From Wenzhouxiangellaceae bacterium (lineage in GTDB: Bacteria; Pseudomonadota; Gammaproteobacteria; Xanthomonadales; Wenzhouxiangellaceae), in assembly GCA_023258355.1 (NCBI GenBank), contig JALQZL010000113.1, positions 1 to 5,005 on the forward strand: a stretch of DNA of 5,005 nt. Direction: 5' to 3'. Of the stretch, positions 1-5,005 are shown one piece after another. A program made the position numbers and the translations under genes. Below the pieces are notes generated by a model that worked only from the letters and a program-made list of their open reading frames with translations, searched no databases and had not been told where the DNA came from. Numbering within the stretch: position 1 is the stretch's first letter; each line of letters opens with the position of its first letter.

Positions 1-1416
1 GAATTTAGCGCGAGTGCACTGCCCGTCGTCCCCGGCATTGAGGTCTCCACTTGGCGAAAGCTCGATGCAATGGATCATCAGGCGCGTGCGCTCTTACAAA
101 TTCCTGATGGGTTTGATCCCGCCAAGCCTTGTCTGATCGTGGCGCCAGCCTCAGGCTCTCGGGGTGTTTATGGTGCCGTGCCCTTGGTGGCTCCGTGGGG
201 TCTACCCAAAGGTTGTGCCATCGTGTACTCGGACAAAGGGGCCGGTACAGACTATTTTGATGGCGCATCACAGACAGGGGTCGATTTGATTGGACAAAGA
301 CGGCATCAAAATGAGGCAATGCTTGGTTTTGTCCCTCCCCGCCCACCGAAAGATGCCAACGAATACGGCCAGGCACTGATTGCTGCCCATGCCCATAGCC
401 AAGTCAATGTAGAGGCCTACTGGGGCGCCTACACCCTCGATGCCGCCCAGTGGGCAGAGCGGTATTTGACCGAGCGATATAAGCTCACTGAGCAGACTGA
501 TTTGAAAGTGATCGCCGCTGGCCTGTCCAATGGGGGGCAAGCTGTCTTGCGCGCACTGGAAGGTGATCAATCTGGATTGATCGATGCGGTGGTGTCAGTC
601 ATGCCCAACATCACACCACCTCAGGGCCCTCACTTGTATGACTATGCGATCGTTGCGGCCCTCGCCCAGCCATGTGCCTTTGGTGATACTGAGTTTGCAT
701 CGACACTCCCGTTTGCCAACCCACTACTCATTGGCTTTGCGCCGATCCGATGCCGAAGCCTGCATGAGGCGGGTTTGATTGATTCACCCTCACCCCAAGC
801 CGCGTTGGATTGGCTCACAGCGTTTGGTTTTGATACCGATGGCCTGACATTCTCAGCCTCGATTGTGGCACTTGATCTATGGCGGATCATCTTGGCCAAC
901 TACGCTTCTGCCTATATGAAGACCAGCTTTGCTGATATGCCCTGCGGCTACGGTTTTGATGCCTCAAGCGCAACGGACTTGGAGAAACATTTATGGTGGG
1001 CGACTGGCTCGGGGTCACCGCCCAATGCAGGCGTCACACTGACAGATGCTCAGATGGCCAACTCCCCTCAAGACCCTCATTTTGCAGGTCTGAACTGTCT
1101 CTACGCTCTTAGAGACGATCCCATATTGCAAGCCAGCCTGGCGTCAACCCGAGCAAACGCAAAGTGGCCTCACCCCGTCCCTGTTTACATCATCCATGGA
1201 CAGGTGGATGCTTTAATACCTGCCATATTCTCATCGAGGCCCTATGTTGCCCAGGCCAAACGGGCAGGCATGATGGTCAGTTATGAAGAAATTGAGGGCG
1301 CACAACACTTTGATGCTTTTCTCAATGTCTTGCCGGCCGAGCAAGGGTGGGTCCCCATATTGCCCACAGGCTGGAAAGCACTCGACCAGGCTTGGTCTGA
1401 TTTGGCATCCAATTGA
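1..1416 (+). CDS. D-(-)-3-hydroxybutyrate oligomer hydrolase, C-terminal part (5' end outside window)
   Basis: This is a serine hydrolase of the 3HB-oligomer hydrolase family, which cleaves short 3-hydroxybutyrate oligomers to monomers during poly(3-hydroxybutyrate) breakdown. Family members are reported as secreted/periplasmic or granule-associated. The frame is open from base 1 with sense codons before the first ATG at base 70, so that ATG is internal and the gene starts upstream; 471 residues are visible. The family is usually about 700 aa, so the N-terminus, including any signal peptide, is missing. Family-like stretches are GSRGVYGAV, LPKGCAIVYSDKGAGT and AHAHSQVN. The putative nucleophile is Ser in GLSNGG (codon at 526-528). 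The charge-relay Asp is in HGQVDALIP (1207-1209) and the His in AQHFDAF (1306-1308), so the triad is complete. The gene ends with TGA and faces the kinase gene convergently across 11 bp. The family call rests on remembered motifs. A more distant alpha/beta-hydrolase function is possible but less likely. Confidence 0.88.
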   Translation, partial: EFSASALPVVPGIEVSTWRKLDAMDHQARALLQIPDGFDPAKPCLIVAPASGSRGVYGAVPLVAPWGLPKGCAIVYSDKGAGTDYFDGASQTGVDLIGQRRHQNEAMLGFVPPRPPKDANEYGQALIAAHAHSQVNVEAYWGAYTLDAAQWAERYLTERYKLTEQTDLKVIAAGLSNGGQAVLRALEGDQSGLIDAVVSVMPNITPPQGPHLYDYAIVAALAQPCAFGDTEFASTLPFANPLLIGFAPIRCRSLHEAGLIDSPSPQAALDWLTAFGFDTDGLTFSASIVALDLWRIILANYASAYMKTSFADMPCGYGFDASSATDLEKHLWWATGSGSPPNAGVTLTDAQMANSPQDPHFAGLNCLYALRDDPILQASLASTRANAKWPHPVPVYIIHGQVDALIPAIFSSRPYVAQAKRAGMMVSYEEIEGAQHFDAFLNVLPAEQGWVPILPTGWKALDQAWSDLASN

Positions 1417-1427
1417 TCATCTGCGCC

Positions 1428-4400
1428 TCAATCGAGTATCCCATTGATCACTGACCGAAGTGCTAGGGGCCTGATGGGTTTATGAAGAAACTCACAACCG
1501 GCTGCCTGTGCGGCTTCTCTCACTTCAGAAGCGTGGTCTGCGCTGATCATCACAGCAGGGACTTGGTAACCAGCGTCAGTCAAGGCTTGGTATAGCTCGA
1601 GACCTGTCTTGCCTTGGTCTAGATGATAGTCAAGAACCAGCAAGTCAATGGCTGTGTTTTCAAGTTGGCTAAGTGCCGAGTCTAGGCTCTGTGCCTCTCG
1701 CACATCGAACCCCCAGCCGGTGATTAAGGCCAGCAGTGAATTCCGCATACTCGCATCGTTGTCGACCACCAAAATGCTGCCTTTTTGCTGGGCATTCATG
1801 GCATCGGCTTTTGCGATCGGTGGTCCTTGAGGGGCGACGGTGGGTACCGAGACACCGAACAAGGTCGGCCCGCCTGCTTTCGATTCAAGTGTGAGCGGGT
1901 GGTCAAGTAAGCGGGCCATTCTCTCGGCGATGGCAAGCCCGAGGCCAAGCCCTGGACTTCCCTGATCCGGGTCTAGGCGCCTAAACTCCTCAAAGATGAT
2001 AGCCCGGTCCTTGGCCGAGATCCCAGGACCGGTATCCCAAACACCGATCAGGATGTGCTCGCCTCGTCGCCTCACCCCCATTCTGATCCGGCCCGTGGGT
2101 GTGTATCGCACCGCATTAGACAAAAAGTTTTGCAAGATACGGCGTAGCAGCTGAGGATCAGTTTGGACCCAGACTGATGATGGGATGGTTTTGAAGCTAA
2201 GTTTTCGCTCTGCCGCCAAAACCCTAAATTCACCATCCAACTGATCAAAAATTTCCGAGAGAGGGAACCGTGCAATTCTTGGCTGCAATCCACCAGCCTC
2301 CAACCGAGAGATATCCAGCAAACTCTCAATCAATCCCTCTGTGGCACTCAACGCCCCTGAGATTTGGCCCAGTGCCTCGGCTGAGGGATGATCACCGATA
2401 CGCACACTGACCGAGTGAGTCAGTAGTTGGGCGGCATTCAATGGCTGAACCAAATCATGGCTAACCGCTGCAAGAAAGCGGGTCTTCGCTTCTGAAGCCG
2501 TCTCCGCCTGTAACTTGGCGGTTTCCAGTTCTGACGTCCTGGCCACAACACGCTGCTCAAGCGTCTCGTTCACTCGCCTGAGTTCTTCAGCCGTCGAGCG
2601 AAACTCAGTGACATCAGTGAATGTGGCCACAAAGCCTCCCCCCGGCATCGGGTTACCACGAATTTCAATCATCCGCCCATCAGGCCAACGCCGCTCGACC
2701 AGATGTTGGGAACCTTGCCGTTTGAAATTCAGTCGTCGTTCAATTTTGGCATCAATGTCTCCGTCTCCCATCAAGCCCTGTTCGGCATTGAAACGGAGTA
2801 AATCAGCGACTGGGCGGCCAACACGAATCAACTCAGGTGGATACTCGAACATATCAAGGTAGGCTGTGTTCCATGCCACTAACCTCATCTCAGCATCCAC
2901 AACACAAACCCCTTGGCTCATGTTTTCAAGCGCACCAGATAGCACCCCATAAGAAAACTGTGCCTGTTGTGTCGCTGCTCTCACCATATCAGCGACTTCG
3001 TCTAGTGGGGCGGGCGTCCGCCGCCGAGCGGCCTCCAAAAGGAGGCGAGATGACGCCGAACCCACGACAGCGGCCAGCTCATCCTCAAGTGCTTTTTCAA
3101 GCATCAATGGGTCTTCATGCGCACGAAAGAGTTGTTGCGCCCGGTTTTTTGGCAAGAATCGTCTAGCCAGACGTGACAAGACACTGCGATCCAGTGCACC
3201 AGACGCCTCACCCTGCCCTTGCTCCGTTGAGATGTTGGGCAAGCGGTGGGCCATCCATCCGGTCACCAAGGCATTGGTGGCCAATGAAATCCAAACGCCC
3301 CGAGCCAATGGATCCCAATCTCTCAATCCCAATAGGCCCTCAGGACTGAGCCAATCCAATCCGAATGGGCCAGCCGTCAGCCAGCTCATTGAGGTCTCTG
3401 CCAGCAGAAGCGGTACCACCAATACATAGGCCCACACCACGGTCCCCACAACCATTCCTGTCATGATGGCGCCTGCTCTGATCCCCGGCCGATAGACTGC
3501 TAGAAAAACAGCTGGGCCCAGTTGCGCAAGCCCCGAAAATGACAATGCACCCAAGTCTGCCAACGCTTCAGATGAGCCCACTTGTCGATGGTAGGCATAG
3601 GCCAACAGCAGAACCAACACAATGCCCAGCCGACGTTGTTGAGGTACAACGCTTTTTGAGGGCAATTCAGTGCGAGATAGTTTCAAGCTCACGGGTGTTA
3701 GCCAATGATTTCCCATCATGATAGACAAGGTAATGCTGGCCAAGATCACCATGCCGGTGGCTGCACTCAAACCGCCTAGAAAAGCAAACAGGGCTAAAGC
3801 AGTCTGCCCATCAGCCAAGGGCAACATCAGCACATACAAATCGGGCGACACACCCTCGCCTGCAAACAACGTTGTGCCTGCCCGCGCCAAAGGCACAACA
3901 GGCATCGCAATCAAAATGAGGAAAATAGGAAATAACCAACGCGCAGCATCTAAGTGTCGGGGGTCCCGACACTCAATGAGTGTGATGTGAAATTGATGTG
4001 GCAAGGTAAATATTGCCAGTGCGCCCAAAAGCATCAACACCAAGAAACTGTCGAGTCCAGAAAAAGTCAGAGAGGGCGTTTGACTCAACAGCGCTTGAGG
4101 GCCATCGAAAAGTCCCCACATGACAAAAGCACCCAACGCCAGCATGGCGGTCAGCTTCAGGATCGATTCAAACCCCATCGCAGCGACTAAACCAGGATTA
4201 TGGTCCTTCGCTGATGCGCTTCGAGTACCAAACAGCATGGCGAAGATGGCCATAAACACGGCCACATAAAATACGGAATCTGTGAGCAGGGTGATCTCGC
4301 TTATGACAGAGACTTTCTGAGTTACCGTATCCACACTCATGGCCACGGCTTTGAGCTGCAGCGAGATGTAAGGGATAATTCCAATCACAGCCACTGCCGT

Positions 4401-4757
4401 AATCAACGCCGCCAAGGATGAGGACTTACCAAACCGAGATGCCACAAAATCAGCAATGCTTGTGGAATTCTCAATATGACTGAGTTGGGCAAGACGCTTG
4501 AGAAAGCTAAACCCAAAGAGAAACATAACAATCGTGCCAACAAAGGTGGGGGGTATGGGCCAACCCTCGGTGGCAGCCTGCATGGTAACGCCATAAAAGG
4601 TCCAAGCCGTGCAATACACAGCCAAGGACAGGGCGTAAATGATAGGCCAAATGCCCATCAACTGACCGCGATACCGCTCACCCAATACAGCCACCGCAAA
4701 CAATAGGCCAAGCCACGCGATCCCTGCCAACGCCATGGTGGTGGTTGTCAGTGCCAT
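1428..4757 (-). CDS. SLC5/SSF-transporter-fused PAS hybrid sensor histidine kinase with C-terminal receiver
   Basis: This 1109-aa inner-membrane sensor resembles the CbrA/CrbS class fused to a hybrid kinase. Residues 1-505 form about 13 hydrophobic segments of a sodium:solute symporter-like domain (roughly 8-26, 35-57, 70-89, 115-137, 160-178, 187-217, 235-254, 273-291, 319-345, 377-390, 405-422, 427-452, 486-503). Residues 520-600 are a helical STAC-like linker, and about 605-717 a PAS domain (ENMSQGVCVVD, VAWNTAYLDMF). A coiled coil spans about 718-757. HisKA covers 758-822 with phospho-acceptor His767 in SHDLVQPLN. The ATPase domain covers about 865-972, with N box Asn877/Asn881, G1 DTGPG (908-912) and G2 GLGLGL (936-941). 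The receiver spans 994-1107 with Asp1043, Ser1072 and Lys1093. All catalytic residues are present. The ATG at 4755-4757 is chosen because AGGTGA lies 9 nt upstream; Met8 is a poorer alternative. There is no output domain, so phosphate probably passes to an Hpt protein or separate regulator encoded elsewhere. The transported or sensed solute is unknown. Confidence 0.95.
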   Translation of the reverse strand: MALTTTTMALAGIAWLGLLFAVAVLGERYRGQLMGIWPIIYALSLAVYCTAWTFYGVTMQAATEGWPIPPTFVGTIVMFLFGFSFLKRLAQLSHIENSTSIADFVASRFGKSSSLAALITAVAVIGIIPYISLQLKAVAMSVDTVTQKVSVISEITLLTDSVFYVAVFMAIFAMLFGTRSASAKDHNPGLVAAMGFESILKLTAMLALGAFVMWGLFDGPQALLSQTPSLTFSGLDSFLVLMLLGALAIFTLPHQFHITLIECRDPRHLDAARWLFPIFLILIAMPVVPLARAGTTLFAGEGVSPDLYVLMLPLADGQTALALFAFLGGLSAATGMVILASITLSIMMGNHWLTPVSLKLSRTELPSKSVVPQQRRLGIVLVLLLAYAYHRQVGSSEALADLGALSFSGLAQLGPAVFLAVYRPGIRAGAIMTGMVVGTVVWAYVLVVPLLLAETSMSWLTAGPFGLDWLSPEGLLGLRDWDPLARGVWISLATNALVTGWMAHRLPNISTEQGQGEASGALDRSVLSRLARRFLPKNRAQQLFRAHEDPLMLEKALEDELAAVVGSASSRLLLEAARRRTPAPLDEVADMVRAATQQAQFSYGVLSGALENMSQGVCVVDAEMRLVAWNTAYLDMFEYPPELIRVGRPVADLLRFNAEQGLMGDGDIDAKIERRLNFKRQGSQHLVERRWPDGRMIEIRGNPMPGGGFVATFTDVTEFRSTAEELRRVNETLEQRVVARTSELETAKLQAETASEAKTRFLAAVSHDLVQPLNAAQLLTHSVSVRIGDHPSAEALGQISGALSATEGLIESLLDISRLEAGGLQPRIARFPLSEIFDQLDGEFRVLAAERKLSFKTIPSSVWVQTDPQLLRRILQNFLSNAVRYTPTGRIRMGVRRRGEHILIGVWDTGPGISAKDRAIIFEEFRRLDPDQGSPGLGLGLAIAERMARLLDHPLTLESKAGGPTLFGVSVPTVAPQGPPIAKADAMNAQQKGSILVVDNDASMRNSLLALITGWGFDVREAQSLDSALSQLENTAIDLLVLDYHLDQGKTGLELYQALTDAGYQVPAVMISADHASEVREAAQAAGCEFLHKPIRPLALRSVINGILD

Positions 4758-4766
4758 TAGCCGATG

Positions 4767-4772
4767 TCACCT
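4767..4772 (-). promoter_or_regulatory. Ribosome-binding site of the transporter-kinase gene
   Basis: On the minus strand AGGTGA lies 9 nt before the ATG at 4755-4757. It is a good Shine-Dalgarno match and decides the start at codon 1 rather than the second in-frame ATG at codon 8. Confidence 0.75.
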
Positions 4773-4789
4773 AGTCTGTGCATAGGCCA

Positions 4790-4819
4790 ATTATAAAGAC
4801 AAAAAAAATCCCCACTCAG
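4790..4819 (-). promoter_or_regulatory. Putative sigma-70-type promoter of the transporter-kinase gene
   Basis: The minus strand carries a perfect TATAAT at 4790-4795. The best -35 candidate is CTGAGT at 4814-4819 with an 18-bp spacer; it matches TTGACA at only three positions and lies inside the terminator stem. There is no TG at the extended -10 position. Transcription would start near 4783, giving a leader of about 26 nt that includes the AGGTGA site. The -10 match and its placement are seen directly; promoter activity is inferred, and the AT-rich T tract could produce such a match by chance. Confidence 0.5.
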
Positions 4820-4834
4820 TGATCTGAGTGGGGA
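4801..4834 (-). terminator. Intrinsic (Rho-independent) terminator of the TonB-dependent receptor gene
   Basis: A perfect 11-bp inverted repeat (4809-4819 paired with 4824-4834, TCCCCACTCAG/CTGAGTGGGGA) encloses a 4-nt loop. On the minus strand it is followed at once by eight T residues (4808-4801). It lies 40 nt past the receptor stop codon. On the plus strand the T tract reads as A residues before the stem and no T run follows, so the terminator acts only in the minus direction. Confidence 0.92.
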
Positions 4835-4849
4835 TGACTTACCCCGAAG

Positions 4850-4872
4850 CAATCTTTTCTGAATGAAGATTG
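4850..4872 (-). other. Small hairpin in the 3' untranslated region of the receptor gene
   Basis: CAATCTT (4850-4856) pairs with AAGATTG (4866-4872) across a 9-nt loop, starting 2 nt past the receptor stop codon. The 7-bp stem is weak and AT-rich, with no T tract. It might help protect the 3' end of the transcript together with the adjacent terminator, or may be fortuitous. Confidence 0.35.
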
Positions 4873-4874
4873 TC

Positions 4875-5005
4875 TTAGAAGTTCACCTTAGCAGTCAAGG
4901 TGATGGTTCTTGGAGGTCCGTAAAACGCATTCATGACACCTTCAAGGCCCAGTGTTGATGTGGTCCCATCAGGTGTTGCGAACACATAACCCGCTGTTTT
5001 GTATT
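4875..5005 (-). CDS. TonB-dependent outer-membrane receptor, C-terminal end only
   Basis: The minus strand reads 42 codons to a TAA at 4875-4877; the rest lies beyond the right edge. The tail ends FYGPPRTITLTAKVNF. A YGPPRT-type turn followed by an alternating hydrophobic strand with terminal Phe is typical of the last beta-strand (the beta-barrel assembly signal) of TonB-dependent receptors. Such receptors import iron chelates, cobalamin, sugars or other large solutes across the outer membrane using TonB-ExbBD energy. The plug domain and TonB box are outside the window, so the ligand cannot be inferred. The gene runs in the same direction as the kinase, but a strong terminator stands between them, so they are probably mostly separate transcription units. 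Confidence 0.82.
   Translation of the reverse strand, partial: YKTAGYVFATPDGTTSTLGLEGVMNAFYGPPRTITLTAKVNF

Noticed and set aside
70..72. ATG at 70 as the start of the hydrolase gene
   Set aside because: The frame is open to base 1 with plausible coding sequence, the family is much longer, and no Shine-Dalgarno sequence precedes this ATG. The gene is cut by the window edge.
5..376. Open frame of 123 codons on the minus strand
   Set aside because: It lies fully inside the hydrolase gene, whose protein shows clear family motifs. The antisense product is rich in Arg/His/Pro and resembles no known family.
3031..3046. Hairpin GCCTCC-AAAA-GGAGGC as a terminator or regulatory site
   Set aside because: It lies inside the kinase gene (codons for LLLEAARRR) and has no T tract after it. 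The short 6-bp stem is explained by the codons used.
2515..3166. Two overlapping plus-strand frames (115 and 109 codons) opposite the PAS and linker region
   Set aside because: They are antisense to conserved PAS and linker codons, have low-complexity compositions rich in Ser/Arg/Pro, and no convincing ribosome-binding site or family resemblance was seen.
4801..4834. The intergenic hairpin as a bidirectional terminator
   Set aside because: The T tract is present only when read on the minus strand; on the plus strand the bases after the stem are TGACTTACC. No plus-strand gene ends there.
1..5005. CRISPR array, insertion sequence, tRNA or phage attachment site
   Set aside because: No spaced direct repeats, transposase-like protein, terminal inverted repeats or cloverleaf were seen. 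Nearly the whole window is accounted for by three coding regions.

Overview
The window suggests a Gram-negative proteobacterium of moderate GC content. A TonB-dependent outer-membrane receptor implies an outer membrane. The other two genes, a 3-hydroxybutyrate (3HB) oligomer hydrolase and a transporter-fused hybrid histidine kinase, belong to families I associate mainly with beta- and gammaproteobacteria. I cannot place it more precisely from 5 kb. No mobile element, CRISPR array, tRNA or rRNA gene was recognised.

Layout: bases 1-1416 (+) hold the C-terminal two thirds or so of a 3HB-oligomer hydrolase, with the 5' end outside the window. After an 11-bp gap, bases 1428-4757 (-) hold a very large gene (1109 aa). 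It fuses an SLC5/sodium:solute-symporter-like membrane domain to a linker, a PAS domain, a histidine-kinase core and a receiver domain. Bases 4758-4874 are the only real intergenic region. It carries a near-ideal intrinsic terminator for the gene entering from the right, followed directly by a perfect TATAAT hexamer and then an AGGTGA ribosome-binding site for the kinase. Bases 4875-5005 (-) are the last 42 codons of a TonB-dependent receptor.

The hydrolase releases 3HB monomers from oligomers produced by poly(3-hydroxybutyrate) depolymerisation. The TonB receptor would import an unknown ligand across the outer membrane. The kinase is of the CbrA/CrbS-like transporter-sensor type, thought to couple solute uptake or binding to control of carbon metabolism. 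A carbon-scavenging neighbourhood is therefore plausible, but the hydrolase is convergent with the kinase, and the receptor is separated from it by a terminator. Nothing in the sequence proves a functional link. The kinase has no DNA-binding output and no partner regulator in the window. I see no clearly undescribed system; the most interesting items are the transporter-kinase fusion and the tightly packed terminator/promoter junction upstream of it.
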